A stretch of DNA of 64,000 nt, taken from the NCBI GenBank assembly GCA_023384675.1, contig JAHDVK010000006.1, positions 1 through 64,000 on the forward strand, written 5' to 3'. Numbering within the stretch: position 1 is the stretch's first letter; every line of letters starts with the position of its first letter. The DNA is from Bryobacteraceae bacterium (GTDB taxonomy: Bacteria; Acidobacteriota; Terriglobia; Bryobacterales; Bryobacteraceae). Positions 42,036 to 50,126 of this stretch are shown here, in pieces. The position numbers and the translations under genes are program-made. Under the pieces are notes generated by a model that saw nothing but the letters and a program-made list of their open reading frames with translations, searched no databases and was not told the DNA's origin.

Positions 42036-43037
42036 CTATCGGACGCGGCGCTCCGCCACCAACACGTGCCGTGCCGCGCCCGGCACCCGGTGGACCGTGG
42101 GTTCGGTGAAACCGGCCGCAGTGAGCATCTCCGTGTATTCGGCCAGCGTGTAGGCGTCGCCCGCGGGCGTGGTGGCGAGCATCTGCACCGCGAACCAGGC
42201 GGGGGCGGAGGGCGACACGCGGTCCTCGTCGGGGAGATACTCGACGATCACGACGCGGCCTTCGGGGCGCAGCGCGTGGCGGATACGCGTCAGAAACGCG
42301 CGGCAGGTGTCTCCGTCGAAATGGTGCAGGAAGTTGGGCAGCAGAATGGTGTCGTAATCCGAGCCGAGCGCGGTGGTGAGCGCATCGCCCGGGAGCGCGC
42401 GCCAGCGGTCCTCCACCCCGGCCGCGCGCGCGTTCGCCCGTGCGAGTTCCAGAACGTTGGGCCAGTCGAGCGCCACCGCTTCGCGCGCCGCGCCCGCCTC
42501 CAGCAACCCGATGCCATACTTGCCGTGTCCGGCGGCGACATCGAGTACGCGGCCGGCGGGCGCAGCCACTTCCACCACTTTCTGAATGGCGGTGAACATG
42601 AGCGGCGCCATGGCGCGGGCGAACTCAACCCACATGGGGTGTTCGGGTTCGATCGCGCCGCCGTCACCGCCGGCTGTGCCGCCTATGCGCACCGCCTCGG
42701 TGAAGCGGGCGTAGGCGGCGGTGATGGGTTCGGAAAGCAGGAAGCGAATCGAATCGCCGAGATAGCGCGGCGAGCGCCGGTCGAGGAAAAACGCACTTTC
42801 GGCGGTCAGCGCATAGCGGCCGTCCGTCTTCGTCAACAGATGAAGGATGACGAGCGCGTCGGCCAGCACGCGTGCGCCTTTTTCGGCAACGCCAAGACGG
42901 GCGGCCAGTGCGGCGGCCGTCTCGTGGCCTTCCCCGACCGCGGTGAAGAGATCGTATTCGACGCCGGCGCGGACCACCGCGGTCTTCTGGAAGCCGTTCA
43001 CCGCTTCCATGAAGCGGAGGGGGGTGGGATCGTTCAT
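42036..43037 (-). CDS. class I SAM-dependent methyltransferase (O-methyltransferase type)
   Basis: A 333-residue protein. The first ~95 residues form a winged-helix dimerisation domain (ALAARLGVAEKGARVLADAL). SAM motif I is VLDVAAGHGKYGIGLLEAG, followed by FLHHFDGDTCRAFL, whose His is the usual catalytic base region of small-molecule O-methyltransferases. EGRVVIVEYLP closes the core. The substrate is unknown. The ATG overlaps the stop of the CHAD gene by 4 nt. Confidence 0.9.
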   Translation of the reverse strand: MNDPTPLRFMEAVNGFQKTAVVRAGVEYDLFTAVGEGHETAAALAARLGVAEKGARVLADALVILHLLTKTDGRYALTAESAFFLDRRSPRYLGDSIRFLLSEPITAAYARFTEAVRIGGTAGGDGGAIEPEHPMWVEFARAMAPLMFTAIQKVVEVAAPAGRVLDVAAGHGKYGIGLLEAGAAREAVALDWPNVLELARANARAAGVEDRWRALPGDALTTALGSDYDTILLPNFLHHFDGDTCRAFLTRIRHALRPEGRVVIVEYLPDEDRVSPSAPAWFAVQMLATTPAGDAYTLAEYTEMLTAAGFTEPTVHRVPGAARHVLVAERRVR

Positions 43038-43510
43038 TTGGACCTTGGCGCGGGCGGACGGCGCAGGAAATAGCGCACCCAGGCGATTTCGCGGCCCGGG
43101 GCGTCGAATTCGTCCAGCCAGTAGGCGCGAAATTCCTGTTCGAGTTTCAGGGCCTGGCGTTCGGTCTTTTCGAGCGCCGCGCGCAGGGGTTCAGCGTTCT
43201 GCGCGGGCAGGCGCAACCGCCCCGCGAGTACATCGCAGTCCTGGCGTTTGCCGAGCAGCGATTGAATGCGGCGTACGGCGTCGAGCTTTTGCTCGAGTCC
43301 CGGCCCGTAGACCGGGCGGAACAATTCGAGGGTGTAGCGGAAGCGCTTGGCGGCGAGGCGGAAATTGTGCAAATCCACCGGCGCGGCGGCACCGGCCAGC
43401 AGCGCGCGTCCGGCGGCGAAGAACTCGTGTGTCAGGCCGGGCAGATTCGCGCGCGCGTTCTCGCCGGCGCTCAGCGCGGCATCCCAATCGAGGCTGCGGC
43501 CCTTTTTCAT
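43034..43510 (-). CDS. CHAD half-domain protein (C-terminal half)
   Basis: A 158-residue protein corresponding to the second half of a CHAD domain: DLHNFRLAAKRFRYTLELFRP, then RRIQSLLGKRQDCDVLAGRL. CHAD binds polyphosphate through conserved His and basic residues. The ATG overlaps the stop of the N-terminal half gene (ATGA). Together the two proteins add up to one usual CHAD domain (about 300 residues), so they probably assemble as a heterodimer. Confidence 0.85.
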   Translation of the reverse strand: MKKGRSLDWDAALSAGENARANLPGLTHEFFAAGRALLAGAAAPVDLHNFRLAAKRFRYTLELFRPVYGPGLEQKLDAVRRIQSLLGKRQDCDVLAGRLRLPAQNAEPLRAALEKTERQALKLEQEFRAYWLDEFDAPGREIAWVRYFLRRPPAPRSK

Positions 43511-43956
43511 GCGGTTTCCGCGCTCCAGCCCAGCCGCGCGCGCCAATCGGCTTCGAGGTCTTCGGCGCGCAGCAGACAGATCTGACCCAGCAGGAAGAGT
43601 TCGGCGCGCCGCCGACCTGCGCGCATTTCCTGGAGCAAGGCATCTTCGGCTTCCACCCCCAGCCCGGCCAGCGATTCCATGCCGACATCGAGATCGCGCA
43701 CCACCGCCGCGGCGTCCATCACCACCTTCATGCGCGCGCGGATGCGCTTCACGGCCTTGCCGGGGAGCAGGGGAGCGAAGATGCGCAGCGCCTGCGAAAA
43801 ACGGCGGATGGAAACGCGCAGGTCGTGGACTGCCTCTTCGTCCGGCTGAGTGGTGGCGCGTTCCAGTTCCGCGAAAAAGCGGGCCATGCGGGCCGCGGTC
43901 TCCAGGCGGGCGAACTCGGGCGCGGGCCGGAGCCAGGCTTCCAGGCGCGGACTCAT
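43507..43956 (-). CDS. CHAD half-domain protein (N-terminal half)
   Basis: A 149-residue protein with the first CHAD repeat: EAVHDLRVSIRRFSQALRIFAP, then AAAVVRDLDVGMESL. It ends where a full CHAD protein would continue into the second bundle, encoded by the next overlapping gene. Its ATG also overlaps the Ppx/GppA stop by 4 nt, placing both halves in a polyphosphate operon. Confidence 0.86.
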   Translation of the reverse strand: MSPRLEAWLRPAPEFARLETAARMARFFAELERATTQPDEEAVHDLRVSIRRFSQALRIFAPLLPGKAVKRIRARMKVVMDAAAVVRDLDVGMESLAGLGVEAEDALLQEMRAGRRRAELFLLGQICLLRAEDLEADWRARLGWSAETA

Positions 43957-45485
43957 GTCTCCTCCCTCTTCACGACGATCGAGCGTTCATAGGCCTGGCG
44001 GAAGAACAGCGCCGCGCCTTCCACCGCCCATCGTTCGAGACCCGTATCGAGCGCCGATTGCACCACCAGTTCGACGGTTCCGTTGCGCACCGTGCACGAA
44101 ATGCCTTCCACGCGCTGGTCCCGGCTGCGGTCGAGCGCGTCGGCCAGCCGCAGCAGCGGCGCCAGCACCATCACGGACCTGCGCTGATCGGGTGTGAGCG
44201 CCTGAAACTCCGGGTGGCGGGCCATGGGCGGCGCCTTCCGGTGGTAACGGCACAGCAGGGCGACGCACTCGCGCTCGACGGCCGTAAAACCGGCGAGGCC
44301 CGAGTTGGCCACGATGTAACGCGAGTGCTTGTGATGGCTGGTGTCGTTGATCGCGTGGCCGACGTCGCGCAGATAGGCGGCGGCTTCGAGCAGGCGGCCT
44401 TCCTCGGGCGGGCGCTTGTGCAGAGGAGCGAGCGCGTCGAACAACTCGCGCGCGAAGGTGGCGACGTGCCGCGAATGGCGCAGATCCACACCGAAACGGC
44501 GGGCGAACTGTTCCACCACGGAGCGCTGCTCGCGATCGAGCCGCGCCCGCTCGCGCCCCACGCCGCGCAGCGCCAGGTCGCGGATAATGCCGTCGCGGAC
44601 GCCCGCCGCGCAGTAAGCGAGCTGGGGGATGTCGAATTCGTCGAGCACGCGCAGCAGCACCGCCGCGCCGGGCAGAATGATTTCGGCGCGCCGGGGACCG
44701 ATGCCGGTGAGCTTCCGGCGCGCCGCCAGGTTCATCGTGCACAACCGCTGGTAGAGCTTGCGGATCTGGTCTCGCGTGGCCCGGCGCTGGTCGGCCAGTT
44801 CGCGCTTGGGCCGCGGGATGCGGTTCACGGCGCAAACCACCGCCGACGCCGACGCAGAGGTGCCGATGGCGCGCGCGAAACCGCCGCGGGCGATGCGCCG
44901 CAGCGAAACCGCCAGTTTCTCGCCAATGTACTCGTTGAGCCGCTCCAGATCCTCGCTCGTGGGCGGGTCGTTACTCAAGATCACCGATTGCAGCCGGACG
45001 GCGCCCAGCGGCCTCGAGAACGCCGCCTGCAGTTGTCCCTCGACGCCCTCGATGATTTCCGCGCTGCCGCCGCCAATGTCGATGATCAGAATGCGTTCAC
45101 CGGGGTGCGGCCAGCGGGTCTCCACACCCATGTGGATCAGGCGCGCCTCTTCCTGGCCCGAGATGATTTCCAGCGGAACGCCGGTGATCTCCGTGGCGCG
45201 GTCGATGAAATCGTCGCTGTTTGAAGCATCCCGCAGCGCGGCGGTGGCGACCACACGCACGGCGAAGGGCGCATGTTCGCGGAACGCGGCGGTCATGCGG
45301 GTCAGCACTGCCAGGGCGTCTTCGGCGGCCTGCGGATCGAGCTGACCCGTACGGAAAACGCTTTCGCCGAGCCGCGTCACCTGACGATCCTCGATCAGCG
45401 TCTGGATCGCGCCGCCGCGGTCGGCCTCCGCCACCATCAGGCGGATGGAGTTACTGCCTACGTCGATGGCCGCGTACCGGGGCAT
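43953..45485 (-). CDS. ppx: Ppx/GppA exopolyphosphatase/guanosine pentaphosphatase with HD domain
   Basis: A 510-residue phosphatase of the ASKHA fold. The N-terminal AIDVGSNSIRLMVAEA and IDIGGGSAEIIEG loops bind phosphate; TAALRDASN and ISGQEEARLIHMG are family signatures. The C-terminal ~200 residues form an HD-type helical domain (AAYLRDVGHAINDTSHHKHS). It degrades polyphosphate, pppGpp, or both. It heads a leftward run with both CHAD halves and the methyltransferase, all linked by ATGA overlaps. Confidence 0.93.
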   Translation of the reverse strand: MPRYAAIDVGSNSIRLMVAEADRGGAIQTLIEDRQVTRLGESVFRTGQLDPQAAEDALAVLTRMTAAFREHAPFAVRVVATAALRDASNSDDFIDRATEITGVPLEIISGQEEARLIHMGVETRWPHPGERILIIDIGGGSAEIIEGVEGQLQAAFSRPLGAVRLQSVILSNDPPTSEDLERLNEYIGEKLAVSLRRIARGGFARAIGTSASASAVVCAVNRIPRPKRELADQRRATRDQIRKLYQRLCTMNLAARRKLTGIGPRRAEIILPGAAVLLRVLDEFDIPQLAYCAAGVRDGIIRDLALRGVGRERARLDREQRSVVEQFARRFGVDLRHSRHVATFARELFDALAPLHKRPPEEGRLLEAAAYLRDVGHAINDTSHHKHSRYIVANSGLAGFTAVERECVALLCRYHRKAPPMARHPEFQALTPDQRRSVMVLAPLLRLADALDRSRDQRVEGISCTVRNGTVELVVQSALDTGLERWAVEGAALFFRQAYERSIVVKREET

Positions 45486-45514
45486 GTGGCGTTACACTGA
45501 AGTCTCCGAATCCC

Positions 45515-46942
45515 ATGATTATCCCCTACCTTGTTCTGTCGGCGCTGATCGCCGCCCCCATGGCGGCACAGCCGCCACGCCCCTGGGTCGATCCGGTGCT
45601 CGGCGCTGTCGAAGCGCGCGCGGAACGATTTGGCGAGATCTCCCGGCTCATCTGGGAGCAGCCCGAGATCGGCTACCAGGAGGTCCGCAGCGCCGCGCTG
45701 CTGCGTGAAGAACTCAAAGCCGCCGGCTTCCGCGTCACGGAAAACGTCGCGGACATCCCCACCGCCTTCATCGCCGAATGGGGCGCGGGCGCGCCCGTCA
45801 TCGCCATCATCGGCGAATACGACGCGCTGCCCGGGCTTTCGCAGGACGACGTTGCGCAGCGCAAGCCTCGCGTGGAGGGCGCGCCCGGCCACGGCTGCGG
45901 CCATAACCTGTTCGGCTCCGCTTCAGCGCTCGCGGCCGTGGCGGTGAAGCAGCACCTTGAATCCGCCGGCCTGCGAGGGACCATCCGCTTCTATGGCACG
46001 CCCGCCGAAGAAGGTGGCGGCGGCAAGATCTTCATGATCCGCGCCGGCGCATTCAAGGACGTGGACATTGCGCTCGCCTGGCATCCGATGGACCGCAACG
46101 AAGCGGACGCCAACCCCTGGCTCGCAAATATTTCGGCGCGTTTCCGTTATACCGGCCGCGCCGCCCACGCGGCGAAATCGCCCGATGCGGGCCGCTCCGC
46201 TCTCGATGGCGTCGAGATCATGACCCACGCCCTCAATCTGCTGCGCGAGCACGTCCCGCAGGAAACCCGCATCCACTACGTCATCAACAAAGGAGGCGAC
46301 GCCGCGAACATCGTCCCCGAAACCGCCGAGTTGAGCCTGATCGTGCGCCACCCCAATCAACGCGCGCTGGAATCGATCTGGGAACGCGTGCTGAACTGCG
46401 CGCAGGCCGGCGCGCTGGCCACTGGCACCACGATGAGCTTCGAAGTCACCTCGAGCTACGCCAACATGGTCCACACCGAACCGCTCGTCCAGTTGATCGA
46501 CCGCAACCTGCGCGCCGCGGGCGGCGTGCATTACACGCCCGAAGAGCGCGCTTTCGCCGAAGCCCTCCGCCGCCGCATGGTGGACCTGCCCGAAGAATTG
46601 CCGCTCGGCAGCGAACGCGATACTCAACCGCCGCGCCGCGATCTGGTTTACGCTTCCACGGATGTCGGCGACTTGAGCTGGGTGGTCCCAACGGGCCACT
46701 TCCACGCCGCCACCTTCCCGCCCGGCACGCCGCTGCACACCTGGATGTCCACCGCAGTCGCGGGCACTTCGCTCGGGCGCAAAGGCATGGTGGTGGCCGC
46801 GAAGACGCTCGCCCTCAGCGCGGCGGAACTTCTGTCGGATCCCAGGCTCGTCACCCAGGCCCGCGCGGAATGGCAAAAAGCCCTGAACGGCCGCGCCTAT
46901 CAGTCCCTTCTGCCCGCTGACAGGAAGCCGTCCCTGCGTTAG
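45515..46942 (+). CDS. M20 family amidohydrolase (AbgB-like), secreted
   Basis: A 475-residue metallo-amidohydrolase. A signal peptide (IIPYLVLSALIAAPMAA) precedes the catalytic domain. GEYDALPG, GAPGHGCGHNLFG and TPAEEGGGGK carry metal ligands and the catalytic Glu; FRYTGRAAHAAKSP starts the dimerisation domain. The insert VYASTDVGDLSWVVP is characteristic of AbgB, which cleaves p-aminobenzoyl-glutamate. Here the exact amide is unknown and export is unusual for AbgB. ATG 45515 is 29 bp from the divergent ppx start. Confidence 0.9.
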   Translation: MIIPYLVLSALIAAPMAAQPPRPWVDPVLGAVEARAERFGEISRLIWEQPEIGYQEVRSAALLREELKAAGFRVTENVADIPTAFIAEWGAGAPVIAIIGEYDALPGLSQDDVAQRKPRVEGAPGHGCGHNLFGSASALAAVAVKQHLESAGLRGTIRFYGTPAEEGGGGKIFMIRAGAFKDVDIALAWHPMDRNEADANPWLANISARFRYTGRAAHAAKSPDAGRSALDGVEIMTHALNLLREHVPQETRIHYVINKGGDAANIVPETAELSLIVRHPNQRALESIWERVLNCAQAGALATGTTMSFEVTSSYANMVHTEPLVQLIDRNLRAAGGVHYTPEERAFAEALRRRMVDLPEELPLGSERDTQPPRRDLVYASTDVGDLSWVVPTGHFHAATFPPGTPLHTWMSTAVAGTSLGRKGMVVAAKTLALSAAELLSDPRLVTQARAEWQKALNGRAYQSLLPADRKPSLR

Positions 46943-46970
46943 CCTATCGAATCGTGATGAACTATCTCCT

Positions 46971-48227
46971 ATGAAACGCCGCCACTTTCTCGTTTCCGCC
47001 GCCGGTACGGCCGCGGCATCCACCTCCTGGGCGCAGGCCAACGACCGCGTCCGCGTCGCCGTGATCGGCGTCGGAGGGCGCGGTTCGGCCCACATCAGGG
47101 AAATGCTGCCAGTCGCCAACGTCGAGATCGCCGCACTGGTGGACCCGGACGGGAACCGCACCGAACAGAACGCCTCCGTCATCTTCCAGAAGACAGGCAA
47201 ACGCCCCAAGCTCGAGTCCGACATGCGCCGCGTGTTCGACGACAAGGAGATCGACGCGGTCACTGTCGCCACCACTAACCACTGGCACGCTCTCACCGCC
47301 ATCTGGGCCATGCAGGCCGGCAAGGACGCCTTCGTCGAAAAGCCCGTGTCGCACAACGTCTTTGAAGGCGTCAAACTCGTGGAAGCGGCACGAAAGTACA
47401 AACGCATCTCCGCCGGATGCACCCAACGCCGCTATTGGGGCCGTTTCCGTAAGGCCATTGAACTGCTTCACGCGGGCGTCATCGGCGATATCTACCAGGG
47501 CAACTTCTTCTTCCCCGGACGCCGCGATTCCATCGGCTTCAAGGAACACAAGGAACCGCCGAACTGGCTCAACTGGGATCTGTGGCTCGGGCCCGCCCCC
47601 ATGCAGCACTTCCACGAGAACCTCGTGCACTATAACTGGCACTGGTTCTGGGATTTCGGCAACGGCGAACTCGGCAACAACGGCATCCACCTGATCGACA
47701 TCCTCCGCTGGGGCATGCGCAAGAACCTGCCGGTGCGCGTCCATTCCACGGGCGGGCGCGTGGGAATGAACGATCAGGGCCAGACTCCCAACTCCCAAAA
47801 TGTGACCTGGGTTTACGACGACGGCTCGATGATCGTCGGCCAACTCCGCGGGCTTTACACCAACGAACCCATGCGGTGGGATTTCTTCGGCACAAAGGGC
47901 CATCTGCAACTGCTCGCCGACGGCCGCCACGTGCTGACGATGGGACGCAACAAAGCGCCTGAACCCGAACCCGAATATCCCGCCAACATCGACCACATGC
48001 AGAATTTCGTGGAGGCTGTCCGCTCCCGCAATCCCAGCCATCTGCATGCCGAGATCGAGCAAACCCACCTGTCCACCGCTCTTTGCCATCTCGGCAACAT
48101 CGCTTACCGCACCGGCCGAGACCTCCGGTTCGATCCTGTCCGGATGCAGTTCACGAACGACACGGAGGCCAACCGTCTGCTGACACGCGACTACCGCGCG
48201 CCTTACGTGGTGCCGGAAGTGGTGTAG
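46971..48227 (+). CDS. Gfo/Idh/MocA family oxidoreductase, exported
   Basis: A 418-residue sugar oxidoreductase homologue. The N-terminus (KRRHFLVSAAGTAAAS) is a Tat-like signal. VAVIGVGGRGSAHI, TTNHWHALTAIWAM and the EKP of FVEKPVSHN are present. The C-terminal substrate domain includes HYNWHWFWDFGNGELGNNGIH. It lies 28 bp after the amidohydrolase and is likely in the same unit. Confidence 0.92.
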   Translation: MKRRHFLVSAAGTAAASTSWAQANDRVRVAVIGVGGRGSAHIREMLPVANVEIAALVDPDGNRTEQNASVIFQKTGKRPKLESDMRRVFDDKEIDAVTVATTNHWHALTAIWAMQAGKDAFVEKPVSHNVFEGVKLVEAARKYKRISAGCTQRRYWGRFRKAIELLHAGVIGDIYQGNFFFPGRRDSIGFKEHKEPPNWLNWDLWLGPAPMQHFHENLVHYNWHWFWDFGNGELGNNGIHLIDILRWGMRKNLPVRVHSTGGRVGMNDQGQTPNSQNVTWVYDDGSMIVGQLRGLYTNEPMRWDFFGTKGHLQLLADGRHVLTMGRNKAPEPEPEYPANIDHMQNFVEAVRSRNPSHLHAEIEQTHLSTALCHLGNIAYRTGRDLRFDPVRMQFTNDTEANRLLTRDYRAPYVVPEVV

Positions 48228-48578
48228 ACCGGCGCGGGCCGCACAGACACCTGTGGTCCACAAGTTCCTATCCGCAGGACCGGGACGCGACTGCGCCCCG
48301 GTCCTGCAATCCCGCCCGGCGTTCCTGGATTTCGATTCCGGCCAGAATCGCCTCTGCGGGTCTGGTGGTTGCAATCGTTTCTCGGGTTCGTTCGCTCAAA
48401 AAGGGACTGTTCTCACGTTCGGTCTGGAGGCCACCGCGGGCTACCGGATGGAAGCGGGCTTGTTGATCCTGCTCGACGCCTCCGGCACGCCCTTGCCCGC
48501 CTGCGCCAGGACGCGCGGTAGGTCCAGCCTCGCCTCGTGGCCCCGTGTGCGGATATCATGGACCGAGGAGTCCGAATC
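48228..48578. other. gene-free interval with an 11-bp palindrome
   Basis: 351 bp between two rightward genes with no convincing ORF. It holds an 11-bp perfect inverted repeat (48274-48284 with 48297-48307; GCAGGACCGGG arm, 12-nt loop). No T-run follows, so it may be a weak or factor-assisted terminator rather than a classic one. A GAGGAG ribosome-binding site at 48565-48570 serves the next gene. Confidence 0.6.
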
Positions 48579-50036
48579 ATGAGATCCGCCGCCCTCGCCT
48601 TCGCCTTGCTTGCGTCCCCGCTCTGTGCTCTTGCGCAGGACGTGCCCAAGATCCAGACCCTCATCATCACCGGTCAGGATGTCCCCGGCCACGTCTGGCG
48701 CTCCGTTACGCCCGAACTGCGTACCGCGCTCGAAGCCACCGGGCGCTTCGAGGTCCGCGTCATGGAAGAGTTTCGCGGCGCCGGCCCTGAAACCCTCGCG
48801 CCCTATGACCTGGTGGTCCTCAATTACTACGAGCAGAAGAAGCCCGAACTCTGGTGGGGCGAGCGCGCCCAGAACGCCTTGCTCGACTATGTAAAAAGCG
48901 GCAAGGGTCTGGTCATGTTCCACTTCTCCACCGCCGCCTTCGAAGGCTGGACGGAATACGAGAAGATGTCCGGCGGCAACTGGCGTCCCGGCAACGGCCA
49001 CCACTCGCCCAGCCACGACTTCACCGTCACCATCCGCGACCGCAACCACCCCATCACCCGCGGACTCCGCGAAAAATTCCGCCAGCCCTGGGATGAACTC
49101 TACGCCAACCTGAAATGGCAGCCCCAAGGCACGTATCACGTCCTCGCCACCGCCTGGGACGACCACAAGCTCTACAACAACCCGCGTCAGCCCACGCCCG
49201 GCGACGGCCTCGATCAGCCCATGCTCTGGACCGTGGACTATGGCCAGGGCCGCGTCTTCGCTACCGTTCTCGGCCATGACGTCGCCGCAGTCCGCACGCC
49301 CGCCTTCGTCACCACCTTTACCCGCGGCGCAGAGTGGGCCGCCACCAAGAACGTCACGTTGCCCATCCCCCCCGAGATGGCTGAGGGCGGACGCCGCGGC
49401 GAGGATCTCACCGCCGTCACGCCCGGTGTGGGCGCCGCGCCGCCCTCCGACGCCGTCGTCCTGTTCAACGGCCGCGATATGTCCGGCTGGGTCAACCGCA
49501 AGGGCGAGCCCACCGGCTGCCGCGCCGAAAACGGCGAGATGGTCTGTCCCACCGGCTCCGGCCATGCTCTTACCGAACGTAAATTCGCCAGCGCCCAGAT
49601 CCACCTCGAATTCCTCACGCCCGATATGCCGGATCAGAAAGGCCAGCTTAAGGGCAACAGCGGCGTCTATCTGCAGGGCCTCACCGAACTCCAGATCCTC
49701 GACGGCTACCAGAACTCCACCTACGCCGTCGGCCAGGTGGGCGCGGTCTATAACCAGTCCGCTCCGCTCGTCAACGCCGCCCGCAAACCCGGCGAATGGT
49801 CCAGCTTCGACATCGTCTATCGCGCCCCCAAATGCAGCGAGCGCGGCGCGCTGCTCGAAACCGGCCGCCTCACTCTTTTCCTCAACGGCGTCCTGGTCCA
49901 GGACAACGTCCGGCTCGGCTACCGCGGCGGCATGTGCCAGCCCGGTCCGCTGCTGCTCCAGGACCATAGCGGGTTCAAGAACGCTCCGCATACGGTCATG
50001 AAATTTCGCAACATCTGGATGCGTCCATTGGAGTGA
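48579..50036 (+). CDS. ThuA-like / DUF1080 (3-keto-disaccharide hydrolase) fusion, secreted
   Basis: A 485-residue exported protein with signal peptide (RSAALAFALLASPLCALA). Residues ~20-260 form a ThuA-like glutamine-amidotransferase fold (TLIITGQDVPGHVW, VMFHFSTAAFEGW, ATVLGHDVAAVRTPAF). Residues ~300-485 form a DUF1080 beta-sandwich (VVLFNGRDMSGWVN, LKGNSGVYLQGLTELQILD), seen in 3-keto-disaccharide hydrolases. ATG 48579 lies 8 nt after GAGGAG. DUF1080 and Gfo/Idh/MocA proteins commonly co-occur in sugar oxidation pathways, fitting the upstream gene. Confidence 0.9.
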   Translation: MRSAALAFALLASPLCALAQDVPKIQTLIITGQDVPGHVWRSVTPELRTALEATGRFEVRVMEEFRGAGPETLAPYDLVVLNYYEQKKPELWWGERAQNALLDYVKSGKGLVMFHFSTAAFEGWTEYEKMSGGNWRPGNGHHSPSHDFTVTIRDRNHPITRGLREKFRQPWDELYANLKWQPQGTYHVLATAWDDHKLYNNPRQPTPGDGLDQPMLWTVDYGQGRVFATVLGHDVAAVRTPAFVTTFTRGAEWAATKNVTLPIPPEMAEGGRRGEDLTAVTPGVGAAPPSDAVVLFNGRDMSGWVNRKGEPTGCRAENGEMVCPTGSGHALTERKFASAQIHLEFLTPDMPDQKGQLKGNSGVYLQGLTELQILDGYQNSTYAVGQVGAVYNQSAPLVNAARKPGEWSSFDIVYRAPKCSERGALLETGRLTLFLNGVLVQDNVRLGYRGGMCQPGPLLLQDHSGFKNAPHTVMKFRNIWMRPLE

Positions 50037-50126
50037 ATGGAATGCGATTCGGCCCGCGCATATGTTGAAATAGAAAGGGAGAGCGGTCTCGCGGCTCCCG
50101 CCCCAAAACATGCCATCAGGTTCACG

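Noticed and set aside
48274-48307. Classic rho-independent terminator
   Set aside because: The stem is perfect, but no T-run follows on either side, so I list it only as a palindrome.
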